64,000 nucleotides of DNA from Caccoplasma sp905210875 (GCA_963931635.1 OZ007034.1:744001-808000); one strand, 5' to 3'. Positions 16,566 to 25,970 are shown, counted from the stretch's first letter. The notes: generated from the sequence alone by a model not told the origin. Numbers and translations: made by a program.

Positions 16566-18152
16566 ATGAATAAGATTTTTGCCATACTGCTATGTCTTGC
16601 ATTTCTGCTCCCCACAACCACATCAGCCGCCAGAAGAAAAAAAGACCGGAAACAGAATAAAACCGAAATCCCCGCCGATACCCTTGCAGCCGCCACCCGC
16701 CGTGACACGACAGTTATTGCCGTCGACACCCTGAAACAGACCGCCACACAAACGGCACCGACCGAACCCCGTAAACTGACCGCCAAAGACACCATCACCG
16801 ACAACGACATCGTCCTGCCCGAAGGTCTTGCCAATGGTGTCGACACGCTCATCAGCGAAGAAGTCGACAACCTGCAACCGCCCGTCAACCGACACGGCGG
16901 CAACATCGACTACCCCGACTCGGTATATATACAGCGGCTCAGCGCCCTCCCCGCCATTATCGAACTGCCCTACAACCGCGTGGTCAAAGGCTACATTACC
17001 CTCTACACCGAGAAACGACGAGAACTGGTCGAGAAACTGCTGGCCCTGAACCTTTACTACGAACCCATCTTTGAACAGGAAATCGACAAGCAAGGCCTAC
17101 CCATCGAGCTGAAATATCTGCCCGTTATCGAGTCGGCCCTGCGCCCCAACGCCGTATCGCCGGCCGGAGCCACAGGACTTTGGCAATTCATGATAGGCAC
17201 CGCCCGCATGATGGGGCTCGAAGTAAACAGTGTCGTCGACGAACGTCGCGACCCGCACAAGTCGACCCAACAGGCACTCCGCTACCTGAAACAACTCTAC
17301 GACAACTTCGGCGACTGGACCCTCGCCATTGCGGCCTACAACTGCGGACCGGGCAATGTAAACAAAGCCATACGCCGCTCGGGCGGTAAACGCGACTACT
17401 GGGACATCTACCCCTACCTGCCCCGCGAAACGCGCGGATATGTCCCCGCCTTCATCGCTGCCAACTACATCATGAACTACTACAACTACCACAACATACA
17501 ACCGGGCGAAATAGAACTGCCGGCACAAATCGATACCGTCATGGTATCGAAGCGGCTGCACTTCAAACAGATTTCCGACGTTATCGGCATCGAAGTGAAC
17601 GAATTGCGACAACTCAACCCGCAATACCGCCGCGACGTCATTCCGGCCACAGCCAAGCGACCCTACTCCCTGATTCTCCCCGAACAATCGGCCTATGCCT
17701 TTGTCGAAAACGAAGACTCCATCAGTCACCACCAGTCCGACCTCTATGCCCGACGCATAACGGCCGAGCTCTCCAGAGCCACCACCGTACAAGGCTACCA
17801 CCGGGTACGCTCGGGCGAGAACCTCTCGGTCATCGCCCACCGCTACCGCACCAGCGTTGCCAATCTGAAACGATGGAACAACCTGAAAAGTAACAATATA
17901 TACCCCGGTATGCGCCTGGTGGTAAACGGAGCCTACGCCAAGAAAAGCACCACATCGGCCTCTTCGTCGCAAACCACCCGCAAGGCCGAGACATGGACAC
18001 AAAACGGTGTCAGATATTATAAGGTAAAAGAAGGCGACAGCCTGTGGGAAATCTCCCGACAATTCCCGGGGGTTACCGTTCAGGCATTGAAAAACGCCAA
18101 CTCATTACAGTCAAACAACCTGAAACCGGGACAGATACTGAGAATTCCATAA
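16566..18152 (+). CDS. Membrane-bound/secreted lytic transglycosylase with LysM domains (MltD-like)
   Basis: Cleaves peptidoglycan glycan strands with 1,6-anhydro product formation. Start set at ATG 16566, which gives a clean signal peptide (IFAILLCLAFLLPTTTSA); the ATG at 16533 lies inside the previous gene. The SLT domain spans about residues 170-310: catalytic Glu in VIESALRPNAVS, then GATGLWQFMIGTAR and the AAYNCGPGNV block. Two LysM repeats follow, near residues 405-450 (HRVRSGENLSVIAHRY) and 480-527 (YKVKEGDSLWEISRQF). 528 residues. In relatives a relA/spoT gene often comes next; here the pectin cluster begins instead. Confidence 0.92.
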   Translation: MNKIFAILLCLAFLLPTTTSAARRKKDRKQNKTEIPADTLAAATRRDTTVIAVDTLKQTATQTAPTEPRKLTAKDTITDNDIVLPEGLANGVDTLISEEVDNLQPPVNRHGGNIDYPDSVYIQRLSALPAIIELPYNRVVKGYITLYTEKRRELVEKLLALNLYYEPIFEQEIDKQGLPIELKYLPVIESALRPNAVSPAGATGLWQFMIGTARMMGLEVNSVVDERRDPHKSTQQALRYLKQLYDNFGDWTLAIAAYNCGPGNVNKAIRRSGGKRDYWDIYPYLPRETRGYVPAFIAANYIMNYYNYHNIQPGEIELPAQIDTVMVSKRLHFKQISDVIGIEVNELRQLNPQYRRDVIPATAKRPYSLILPEQSAYAFVENEDSISHHQSDLYARRITAELSRATTVQGYHRVRSGENLSVIAHRYRTSVANLKRWNNLKSNNIYPGMRLVVNGAYAKKSTTSASSSQTTRKAETWTQNGVRYYKVKEGDSLWEISRQFPGVTVQALKNANSLQSNNLKPGQILRIP

Positions 18153-18211
18153 AAGGACTCCTTATAAAAAGCGATTTTAAACAAAAAGAATCGACCTTTC
18201 GTTATTTTTCG

Positions 18212-18219
18212 TATTTTTG
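18212..18219 (+). promoter_or_regulatory. Promoter -7 element of the pectin cluster
   Basis: TATTTTTG (TAnnTTTG), 37 bp before the CE12-CE8 start. Confidence 0.6.
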
Positions 18220-18256
18220 TCATATCGAATAAAATCAATAAAAAACAAGAAACACC

Positions 18257-19906
18257 ATGAAACGTACACTTCTTTATCTGTTTGGGGTCTGCCTCATGGC
18301 CGTCTTTATGGCGCTGTCGAACAAGCAGAAACCCGTCATATACATGATAGGCGACTCGACGATGGCCAATAAATCGTTGGCTGGAGGAAATCCCGAGCGC
18401 GGCTGGGGTCATGTATTGCCCGGATTCTTTTCTCCCGAAATAAAAATCGACAACCACGCCGTGAACGGCCGCAGTTCGCTCAGCTTCATGAGCCGGTGGA
18501 ACGCCGTATATGACCAGTTGAAAAAAGGCGATTACGTCTTTATTCAATTCGGGCACAACGACCAGAAAAAGAAACCCGACCGTTACTCCGACCCCGACAC
18601 GGCCTATAAAAACAACCTTCGCTTCTACATCAACCAGACCCGCGAAAAGGGAGCCATACCCGTACTCTTCACCTCCATTATCCGACGTAAATTTGGCGAA
18701 GACGGCAAACTCATCGACACCCACGGGCGCTACATCTCGGCCTGCAAAGAGGTGGCCGCCGAAATGAATGTCGTGTGCATCGACCTCAACAACAGTACCG
18801 AAACACTCGTCAACAAGTTGGGCGACGAAGACTCGAAAGAGCTCTTCATGTGGGTAACCCCCGGAACCTGCCCGGCCATACCCGACGGTCGTAAAGACGA
18901 CACCCACCTTCGGGTAAAAGGCGCCCGCATTGTAGCCGGCATGGCTGTCGACTCCATCGAGAAGAAAATTCCCGAACTGGCACCCTACATCCGTCGTTAC
19001 GACTTCGTCGTGGCCCAAGACGGTAGCGGCGACTTCTTCACCCTGCAACGAGCCATCGACGCCGTACCCACTTTCAGCAAAGAGCCCGTTACCATTTATG
19101 TACGAAACGGCGTCTATAAAGAGAAAATCACCGTACCCGGCAATCGCACCAACATACACATCATCGGCGAAGATGCCGACAAGGTAGTCTTTACCTATGA
19201 CGATTACGCATCAAAGAAAAATGCCGTCGGCAACGAAACCGGCACCTCGGGCTCGGCTTCGTTCTATGTCTATGGCAACGGCTTCAAGGCCGAGAACGTA
19301 ACCTTTGAAAACAGTGCCGGGCCGGTAGGTCAGGCCGTCGCCCTTTTTGTGGCCGCCGACAAATGCGTCTTCAAGAACTGCAAAATCAAAGGCTTCCAGG
19401 ATACGCTCTATACCTACGGTGAAGGCACTCGCCAATATTATGAAAACTGCTACATCGAAGGCACAACCGACTTCATCTTCGGCAAAGCAACCGCATGGTT
19501 CGAAGGCTGCACCATACACAGCAAACAGAACTCCTACATCACAGCAGCCGCTACCCCCGAAAACGTTGTCTACGGCTATGTATTCCACGACTGCCGACTG
19601 ACAGCCGACGAGGGTGTAGACCGCGTATACCTCGGCCGCCCGTGGCGTCCCTATGCCGCCGTACTCTTTACCGGCTGTGAAATGGGCAGCCACATCCGTC
19701 CCGAAGGGTGGCACAACTGGGGCAAAGCCTCCAACGAAGAGACTGCCCGATACGGCGAGTACAAGAACAAAGGCAAAGGTGCCGATACCGAAGGACGTGT
19801 AGCCTGGTCGCACCAACTCTCGCGCAAAGAGGCCTCGAAATACGACATCAAGCACGTCTTGGGAGGGAACGACGGCTGGAATCCTCAGGAGAAAAAACGT
19901 CGCTAA
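18257..19906 (+). CDS. Two-domain pectin esterase: CE12 acetylesterase fused to CE8 methylesterase
   Basis: Secreted or periplasmic bifunctional enzyme of 549 residues after an N-terminal hydrophobic signal (residues 4-21). The first half (about 25-250) is an SGNH hydrolase of the rhamnogalacturonan acetylesterase type: IGDSTMANKS with Ser34, NHAVNGRSS, FGHNDQ, and the catalytic Asp/His in DDTHLRVKGA. The second half (about 255-545) is a pectin methylesterase beta-helix: QDGSGDFFTLQRAID, QDTLYTYGEG, TTDFIFGKATAWFEG with its catalytic aspartate, and YLGRPWRPYAAV with the catalytic arginine. Both sets of catalytic residues look intact. It is first of the pectin cluster and has its own promoter. 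Confidence 0.9.
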   Translation: MKRTLLYLFGVCLMAVFMALSNKQKPVIYMIGDSTMANKSLAGGNPERGWGHVLPGFFSPEIKIDNHAVNGRSSLSFMSRWNAVYDQLKKGDYVFIQFGHNDQKKKPDRYSDPDTAYKNNLRFYINQTREKGAIPVLFTSIIRRKFGEDGKLIDTHGRYISACKEVAAEMNVVCIDLNNSTETLVNKLGDEDSKELFMWVTPGTCPAIPDGRKDDTHLRVKGARIVAGMAVDSIEKKIPELAPYIRRYDFVVAQDGSGDFFTLQRAIDAVPTFSKEPVTIYVRNGVYKEKITVPGNRTNIHIIGEDADKVVFTYDDYASKKNAVGNETGTSGSASFYVYGNGFKAENVTFENSAGPVGQAVALFVAADKCVFKNCKIKGFQDTLYTYGEGTRQYYENCYIEGTTDFIFGKATAWFEGCTIHSKQNSYITAAATPENVVYGYVFHDCRLTADEGVDRVYLGRPWRPYAAVLFTGCEMGSHIRPEGWHNWGKASNEETARYGEYKNKGKGADTEGRVAWSHQLSRKEASKYDIKHVLGGNDGWNPQEKKRR

Positions 19907-19930
19907 ACCTTCCATTACAACCATTGTTCC

Positions 19931-21445
19931 ATGAAAAACCTCCCCACACAATTATGTAAAAGCGGGGCCGTGATTGCCACTGTTCTGCTTTTATTCCATA
20001 CCACACTCAGGGCCGACAACGTTGTTGTCGACCCCGATTTGCCTTTGGCCGTCCGCTTCGCCCGCTCCGAGATGCTGCGGCACCCCGACTACAAAACCAT
20101 CGACGGCAACAACGGCCTCAAATGGAACTACACCCACGGGTTGCTCTGCCAAGCCATCTTTGCCACCTACGACTACTACCACAGCGACACCCTCGACTGT
20201 ACCGACCTCTACACCTACGCCAAAGGCTACTACGAAGCCTGCATCAACAGCCAAGGCACCATCTACAAATACAAAAAAGGAAACTATTCGCTCGACCATG
20301 TAAATCCGGGGAAAAATCTCTTCCGTCTCTACAACGAGACCGGTGACGAGCGCTATCTCACGGCCATGCGCACACTGCGCGACCAGTTGGCCGACCAACC
20401 ACGCACCTCCGACGGAGGCTTCTGGCACAAGCAGAATTACCCCTACCAGATGTGGCTCGACGGTCTCTACATGGGTACACCCTACTATGCCCGTTACGCC
20501 CGCGACATGGAAAGCGACCCCACGGCCTCGTACGCCGACGTTATCAAACAATTCGAGCTCGTTGCCTCACACACGCTCGACTCTCATAGCGGCCTATATC
20601 GCCACGGTTGGGACGAAAAACGCGTTCAGATATGGGCCGACAAGACAACCGGCCAGTCGCAGCACGTCTGGGGACGCGCCCTTGGCTGGTACACCATGGC
20701 TCTGGTCGATGTGCTCGAAATACTTCCCGAAGAGACCCCCGACCGCGAGTCACTGCTCACCATTCTGCAAGGCATATTCGACAAGCTACCCGCCTATCAG
20801 GACGCAGAGACCGGAGCGTGGTACCAAGTGGTAGACTACCCCGACAGCACCGACAACTACCAGGAAATCTCCTGCACGGCCATGTTTGCCTACTCCATTG
20901 CCAAAGGTATCCGCCTCGGATACCTCGACGAAAGTCTCATGCCCATTGCCCGGAAAGCCTATGAAGGACTGCTGGCCAACTACCTCGACATCGAAAGCGA
21001 CGGCAAGATAACCCTCCGCCAGATATGCTCCGTAGCCGGGTTGAGTAACGACCGTGACGGCTCCTACGACTATTACGTCAACCAGACCAAAACCATTGCC
21101 AACGACCCCAAAGGGGTAGGACCCTTTATCCTCCTGTGCATAGAGATGGAGCGTGCCGCAAAGCTTCCGGCAGCCACACAAATCCCGGCAGTCGCTAACC
21201 TGCCCGCCCATATAACGGCCGATGGAGACATTGCTACACTGCACTATACTCTCGACCGAGCGAGTGACGTAGAAATCACCCTCGCCACCACCGACGGACG
21301 CGTCTGCCGGCAAATCACCCGTAAAGGAATACCGGCCGGAGCCCAATGCGAAAAGCTCGACACCCGCCATCTGCCGGCGGCACTCTACCTCGTGAGGCTG
21401 CACTCCGGCTCCGAAACAAAAACTCTTAAATACCATAAAAAATAA
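19931..21445 (+). CDS. GH105 unsaturated (rhamno)galacturonyl hydrolase with T9SS-like C-terminal tail
   Basis: Removes the unsaturated uronic acid that pectate or rhamnogalacturonan lyases leave on oligosaccharides. Signal peptide at residues 11-28. The (alpha/alpha)6 catalytic domain has the acid/base aspartate in YQMWLDGLYMGTPYY and a substrate-side block HVWGRALGWYTMALVDVLE. After about residue 410 an extra domain follows, with a beta-rich segment (TLHYTLDRASDVEITLATTD) and the tail LPAALYLVRLHSGSETKTLK. That pattern is a type A C-terminal sorting domain, so export by T9SS to the surface is likely. 504 residues; the neighbouring paralogue lacks this tail. Confidence 0.9.
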   Translation: MKNLPTQLCKSGAVIATVLLLFHTTLRADNVVVDPDLPLAVRFARSEMLRHPDYKTIDGNNGLKWNYTHGLLCQAIFATYDYYHSDTLDCTDLYTYAKGYYEACINSQGTIYKYKKGNYSLDHVNPGKNLFRLYNETGDERYLTAMRTLRDQLADQPRTSDGGFWHKQNYPYQMWLDGLYMGTPYYARYARDMESDPTASYADVIKQFELVASHTLDSHSGLYRHGWDEKRVQIWADKTTGQSQHVWGRALGWYTMALVDVLEILPEETPDRESLLTILQGIFDKLPAYQDAETGAWYQVVDYPDSTDNYQEISCTAMFAYSIAKGIRLGYLDESLMPIARKAYEGLLANYLDIESDGKITLRQICSVAGLSNDRDGSYDYYVNQTKTIANDPKGVGPFILLCIEMERAAKLPAATQIPAVANLPAHITADGDIATLHYTLDRASDVEITLATTDGRVCRQITRKGIPAGAQCEKLDTRHLPAALYLVRLHSGSETKTLKYHKK

Positions 21446-21451
21446 GCGCTT

Positions 21452-22681
21452 ATGAAAAAGTTCAGTAAAATCGTGCTGTTCACAGCCCTGGCCATCGGCT
21501 GCTGCGGCACGGTCGACGCCAAGAAGAAACAGAAGTTTGAAGTAGACCCCGACCTGCCCATGTCGATACGCATGACGCAATCGGAAATTATCCGCAATCC
21601 CGAAGGATGGATGCTCGATTTCAGCAAAGGATTGAAATGGAACTACTGCCACGGGCTCGAATGTCAATCGTTTCTCGACGTATATGACCACTACATCGGA
21701 CAGAAAAAATATGCCAAAATCGTAGCCCCGTTCTATACCTACGTAAAAGACTATGCCGACACGATAATCAACGAAAAGGGCATCATCTACGGCTACAAGA
21801 AAACCAACTACAACATCGACCACGTAAACCCCGGCAAGATACTCTTCCGTCTCTATGAACGGGAAAAAGACCCCCGCTACAAAATTGCCATGGACACGCT
21901 GCGCTCACAGCTGGCCACCCAACCCCGCACCTCAGAGGGCGGATTCTGGCACAAACGCGTATATCCGTTCCAAATGTGGCTCGACGGCCTCTACATGGGA
22001 GAACCCTACTACGCCCAATATACCGCCACTTTCGATGCCGACAATGAGAAAGCCTACGCCGACATCGTCAACCAGTTCCTGCTGGTAGCCAAACGCACCT
22101 ACGACAAGGAGACGGGGCTCTACCGCCATGCCTGGGACGAAATCAAGGCCCTGCCCTGGTCGGACAAGAGCGGACGCTCGGCTCACGTCTGGGGACGTGC
22201 CTTGGGCTGGTACATGATGGCCATCGTCGATGCCCTCGACTATCTGCCACAAGATCAGCCGGGACGCGACAAAATGATAAATATCCTGCAAGGTATCGTT
22301 AAGAATCTGGCCAAATACCAAGACCCGCAAACCGGTGCCTGGTGCCAGGTCATCGACCAGACAGGCCGTGAAGGCAACTACCTCGAAATGTCGTGCACCC
22401 CGATGTATGCCTATGCCATTGCCAAAGGCGTGCGCAAAGGTTATCTCGACCCCTCGACCCTCGAAATGGCCAAGAAAGCCTATCAGGGTATTCTCGACAA
22501 CTTCATCAAGGTCGATGAGAAAGGCCTCGTATCGCTCACCCGCGTATGCGGTGTGGCCGGACTGGGCGGAAAGCCTTACCGCGACGGCTCGTTTGAATAC
22601 TACATCAACGAAGTCGTTCGCGACAACGACCCGAAAGGCGTAGCCCCCTTCATCATGTTGTGCCTCGAAATGGGTAACTAA
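21452..22681 (+). CDS. GH105 unsaturated (rhamno)galacturonyl hydrolase, second copy
   Basis: Paralogue of the preceding gene, starting 6 bp after it. 409 residues with a signal peptide (IVLFTALAIGCCGTVDA); the CC near residue 20 could also be a lipobox, so periplasmic or lipid-anchored placement is open. Catalytic aspartate in FQMWLDGLYMGEPYY, and HVWGRALGWYMMAIVDALD as in the first copy. It ends directly after the catalytic domain (FIMLCLEMGN) without a sorting tail, so it probably works in the periplasm on imported fragments. A strong terminator follows. Confidence 0.92.
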   Translation: MKKFSKIVLFTALAIGCCGTVDAKKKQKFEVDPDLPMSIRMTQSEIIRNPEGWMLDFSKGLKWNYCHGLECQSFLDVYDHYIGQKKYAKIVAPFYTYVKDYADTIINEKGIIYGYKKTNYNIDHVNPGKILFRLYEREKDPRYKIAMDTLRSQLATQPRTSEGGFWHKRVYPFQMWLDGLYMGEPYYAQYTATFDADNEKAYADIVNQFLLVAKRTYDKETGLYRHAWDEIKALPWSDKSGRSAHVWGRALGWYMMAIVDALDYLPQDQPGRDKMINILQGIVKNLAKYQDPQTGAWCQVIDQTGREGNYLEMSCTPMYAYAIAKGVRKGYLDPSTLEMAKKAYQGILDNFIKVDEKGLVSLTRVCGVAGLGGKPYRDGSFEYYINEVVRDNDPKGVAPFIMLCLEMGN

Positions 22682-22727
22682 TAGCACCCCTCACACCGTC
22701 GCCGGGCGGTGCCGATTACCAAATAAT

Positions 22728-22768
22728 AAAAACTATTTCGACAAAAATCGAAATAGTTTTTATTTTTT
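22728..22768 (+). terminator. Terminator after the CE12-CE8 / GH105 unit
   Basis: 14-bp perfect inverted repeat AAAAACTATTTCGA / TCGAAATAGTTTTT (22728-22741, 22748-22761), 6-nt loop, followed by ATTTTTTA. Confidence 0.9.
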
Positions 22769-22790
22769 ATCTATTTAAAAATAAAATTTA

Positions 22791-22798
22791 TACCTTTG
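22791..22798 (+). promoter_or_regulatory. Promoter -7 element of the winged-helix gene
   Basis: TACCTTTG (TAnnTTTG), 36 bp before the ATG at 22834. Confidence 0.65.
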
Positions 22799-22833
22799 TC
22801 GTATATTCTCTAACTAGAAAAATTTTACCGATT

Positions 22834-23037
22834 ATGAAAAGAGAAGAAATTGGCATGAACGCCGGTTTGGTGTGGAATGCACTGAACGAAAAAGGTCCTA
22901 TGACCGTAAAAGACCTGAGAAAAGCAACCAAACTGAAAGACAAACAGATTTATGCAGCTTTGGGTTGGTTGTCTCGCGAAGACAAAGTCTCAACAACCGA
23001 AGTCGAAAACGACTTGGAAGTATCTCTCATCAGATAA
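22834..23037 (+). CDS. Small winged-helix protein (DUF2582 family)
   Basis: 67-residue basic/acidic protein made up of one winged helix-turn-helix: AGLVWNALNEKGPMTVKDLR as helices 1-2, KLKDKQIYAALGWLSRE as the recognition helix, and VSTTEVENDLEVSLI as the wing. Single-gene unit with its own promoter and terminator inside the pectin cluster. This family is widespread in Bacteroidales as stand-alone short genes. The fold suggests DNA binding, but there is no effector domain and no evidence that it controls the flanking pectin genes. Confidence 0.85.
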   Translation: MKREEIGMNAGLVWNALNEKGPMTVKDLRKATKLKDKQIYAALGWLSREDKVSTTEVENDLEVSLIR

Positions 23038-23056
23038 GACATCTGATATAGAACAG

Positions 23057-23096
23057 AAAAGCGGTGGTACACATCATGTGCATCACCGCTTTTTTT
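23057..23096 (+). terminator. Terminator of the winged-helix gene
   Basis: AAAAGCGGTG (23057-23066) pairs with CACCGCTTTT (23084-23093), with further partial pairing inside, followed by TTT. Confidence 0.9.
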
Positions 23097-23196
23097 ACCC
23101 GCAAAAGCTAAAAAGTCCTCTTGTTTGGTCGTAAAAACCCACTTTGCAAACAAAAAAAATACTATCTTAGACCCCTAAATTACAAATACACACATC

Positions 23197-24180
23197 ATGA
23201 AAAATAGGTTAAAATTTATTCTGCTTTTTCTCCTTCCCTGCCTCCTCGTTTCGGCCGCACAGAAGCCCAAACAACTACTCATCGTAGCCCAGGACGGCAC
23301 CGGCGACTACACCACCATACAGGAAGCCATCTACGCCATACGCGACTATACCCCCGTACCCATTACCGTCTACATCAAAAACGGCATCTATAAAGAGAAA
23401 CTCATTATCCCCACCTGGAAATGCGACATCACCCTCATCGGTGAAAACGCCGACAGCACCATCATCACCTACAACGACTATGCCGGTAAAGATATTATCT
23501 ACTTCGGCGACAGCATCGCCAAGATGGGCACCTTCCGCACCCATACCATGCTGGTAGCCGGCCACCGCATCACCCTCGAAAATCTGACCATTGAAAACAC
23601 GGCCGGACGCGTGGGCCAGGCCGTAGCGCTGCACACCGAAGGTGACCAGATTGTCGTGCGCAACTGCCGTCTCAAAGGCAACCAGGACACCCTCTTCACC
23701 GGCGACGAAAAGAGCCGTGTCTATTTTGAAGACTGCTACATCGACGGCACGACCGACTTCATCTTCGGCCCCGCCATCTGCTGGTTTGAAAACTGTCAGA
23801 TACACAGCAAGCAAAACTCCTACGTAACGGCCGCCTCTACGGCCCAAGACAATACATTCGGCTACGTATTCCACAACTGTCAACTCACAGCTGCCGACGG
23901 TGTAAACAAAGTATACCTAGGACGCCCGTGGCGCGCCTACGCTGCCGTCGTATTCATCGATTGCGAACTGGGCAGCCACATTCGCTCCAAAGGGTGGGAA
24001 AACTGGCGTAACCCCGAAAACGAAAAGACCGCCCGATATGCCGAATACCATAACTACGGCGCAGGTGCAGCCACCGACAAAAGAGTAGACTGGTGTCGCC
24101 AGCTCTCCAAGAAAGAGGCCCGGAAATACACCCGCGAAAATGTACTCGGTACCGGTTGGTGGGAAAATACCTCGAAATAA
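23197..24180 (+). CDS. Pectin methylesterase (CE8)
   Basis: 327-residue secreted pectinesterase that demethylates homogalacturonan. Signal peptide FILLFLLPCLLVSA. Beta-helix domain motifs in order: AQDGTGDYTTIQEAIYAI, VGQAVALHTEGDQI, GNQDTLFTGDEKS, TTDFIFGPAICWFEN with the catalytic Asp, and YLGRPWRAYAAVVF with the catalytic Arg. It closely resembles the C-terminal half of the CE12-CE8 fusion 4 kb upstream, including the tail block WCRQLSKKEARKY, so the two share a recent ancestor. GH43 follows 38 bp on. Confidence 0.93.
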   Translation: MKNRLKFILLFLLPCLLVSAAQKPKQLLIVAQDGTGDYTTIQEAIYAIRDYTPVPITVYIKNGIYKEKLIIPTWKCDITLIGENADSTIITYNDYAGKDIIYFGDSIAKMGTFRTHTMLVAGHRITLENLTIENTAGRVGQAVALHTEGDQIVVRNCRLKGNQDTLFTGDEKSRVYFEDCYIDGTTDFIFGPAICWFENCQIHSKQNSYVTAASTAQDNTFGYVFHNCQLTAADGVNKVYLGRPWRAYAAVVFIDCELGSHIRSKGWENWRNPENEKTARYAEYHNYGAGAATDKRVDWCRQLSKKEARKYTRENVLGTGWWENTSK

Positions 24181-24218
24181 GTTTTCATACAATCACCTAT
24201 ACAAACACAAATTCATCC

Positions 24219-25883
24219 ATGAAAAAAAACAGCATCATCGCAGCCCTCTTGCTCCTGTCGGGCAGCCTCGCGGCCCAGAGCCTCTCGGAAGTATGGGTTC
24301 CCGACCTTGGTAACGGAAAGTACAAAAATCCAGTCATCAATGCCGACTACTCCGATCCCGACGTGTGCCGCGTCGGCGACGACTACTACATGACCTCGTC
24401 GAGCTTCAACTGCATTCCGGCATTGCAAATTCTCCATTCCAAAGACCTCGTCAACTGGACCCTCATCGGCTATGCGGCCGAACGGTTGACGCCCGAAGAA
24501 GATTTTTCCAAGCCCCAACACGGCAACGGTGTATGGGCCCCCAGCATACGCTACCACAACGGCGAGTTCTATGTATGCTATGGCGACCCCGACCGAGGCA
24601 TCTACATGATTAAGACCAAAGATCCGGCCGGACGCTGGGACGACCCCATACTCATTCACCCCGCAGTAGGTCTTATCGACCCCTGCCCCTTCTGGGACGA
24701 AGACGGCCGCGCCTACATTGCCCACGGCTATGCCGGCAGCCGCGCCGGAGTGAAGAGCATCATCGGCATGATAGAGATGACCCCCGACGGTACCGCCACG
24801 ATAGGACCCGACCGTGTCATCTATGACGGACACATCGACAATGAAACCATCGAAGGTGCCAAGATGTACAAGCGCGACGGCTATTACTACATCTTCTCAC
24901 CCGCCGGAGGCGTAGCTACCGGCTGGCAGGTAGTGCTCCGCTCCAAGAACGTATGGGGACCGTATGAGACCCGCACGGTCATGGCACAAGGCAATACCGA
25001 CGTCAATGGCCCGCACCAGGGCGGCTGGGTCGACACCCCCGACGGTAAAGAACACTGGTTCCTCCACTTCCAGGACAAAGGCGCCTACGGTCGTGTCGTA
25101 CACCTGCAACCCATGGAGTGGCTCGAAAACGGCTGGCCCGTCATCGGTGTCGACAAAGACGGCGACGGCTGCGGCGAACCTGTCAGCACCTATAAAAAGC
25201 CCAATGTAGGAAAGAGCTACCCGAAAGCCACACCGGCCGAAAGCGACGAGTTCGACAGTGTAGACCTCGGACTGCAATGGCAATGGCACGGCAATCCCAA
25301 CGCCCTGTGGTACTTCTGCGACGCTGCCGCCTCGAAACTGCGTCTCTTCTCGCACCATACCCCCGACATGAAGAGTCTCTACGACGTGCCCAATCTGCTG
25401 CTGCAAAAATTCCCCACCGAAAACTTCACGGCAACCACGCAGGTAAAATTTGTTCCCCGTAAGAACAAAGGCAAAACCGTAGAAGGTGAACGCGCCGGCC
25501 TCGTAGTCATGGGTCTCGATTATGCCGTACTCGCCCTCGAAAGCCGCGCCGACGGTATCTACCTCGTACAGGCCGCCTGCGCCAAGGCCGACAAAGGTGG
25601 CGTTGAAAAAGAAAACACCGCCATCAAGCTCGACAGCGACGAACTCTATCTGCGCGTCAAGGTGAAACAAACCACCAGAAAGCCCACCCAGAAACCCGAC
25701 TACAAATGCGAATGCACCTTCTATTACAGCCTCGACGGCAAGAAATATGAGCCTATTGGCAAAACCTTCACCGCCAAAGAGGGCAAATGGATAGGCGCCA
25801 AAGTAGGACTCTTCTGCACCCGTCCCTGGAAGAGCAACGACAGTGGCTGGCTCGAATCGGACTGGTTCCGCATCACCAAATAA
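24219..25883 (+). CDS. Glycoside hydrolase family 43 (arabinosidase/xylosidase type)
   Basis: Start at ATG 24219, giving a clean signal peptide (SIIAALLLLSGSLAAQ); upstream in-frame codons lie in the previous gene. The 554-residue protein has the five-bladed propeller with the catalytic base in NADYSDPDVCRVGDDYYMT and the general-acid region HIDNETIEGAKMYKRDGYYY. A C-terminal beta-sandwich follows from about residue 350 (EFDSVDLGLQWQWHGNP onward), as in beta-xylosidase/arabinofuranosidase members. In a pectin cluster it probably trims arabinan or galactan side chains of rhamnogalacturonan. The subfamily cannot be fixed by eye. Confidence 0.9.
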   Translation: MKKNSIIAALLLLSGSLAAQSLSEVWVPDLGNGKYKNPVINADYSDPDVCRVGDDYYMTSSSFNCIPALQILHSKDLVNWTLIGYAAERLTPEEDFSKPQHGNGVWAPSIRYHNGEFYVCYGDPDRGIYMIKTKDPAGRWDDPILIHPAVGLIDPCPFWDEDGRAYIAHGYAGSRAGVKSIIGMIEMTPDGTATIGPDRVIYDGHIDNETIEGAKMYKRDGYYYIFSPAGGVATGWQVVLRSKNVWGPYETRTVMAQGNTDVNGPHQGGWVDTPDGKEHWFLHFQDKGAYGRVVHLQPMEWLENGWPVIGVDKDGDGCGEPVSTYKKPNVGKSYPKATPAESDEFDSVDLGLQWQWHGNPNALWYFCDAAASKLRLFSHHTPDMKSLYDVPNLLLQKFPTENFTATTQVKFVPRKNKGKTVEGERAGLVVMGLDYAVLALESRADGIYLVQAACAKADKGGVEKENTAIKLDSDELYLRVKVKQTTRKPTQKPDYKCECTFYYSLDGKKYEPIGKTFTAKEGKWIGAKVGLFCTRPWKSNDSGWLESDWFRITK

Positions 25884-25897
25884 AAACCTTACATAGG

Positions 25898-25931
25898 AAA
25901 AATCGGGCTCTCATGTCCCGATTTTTCTCTT
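25898..25931 (+). terminator. Terminator of the CE8-GH43 unit
   Basis: AAAAATCGGG / CCCGATTTTT (25898-25907, 25917-25926), 9-nt loop, then CTCTTTTT. Confidence 0.9.
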
Positions 25932-25970
25932 TTTCACCCCCCACACCTACCCCTAAAACACCCTTACACT

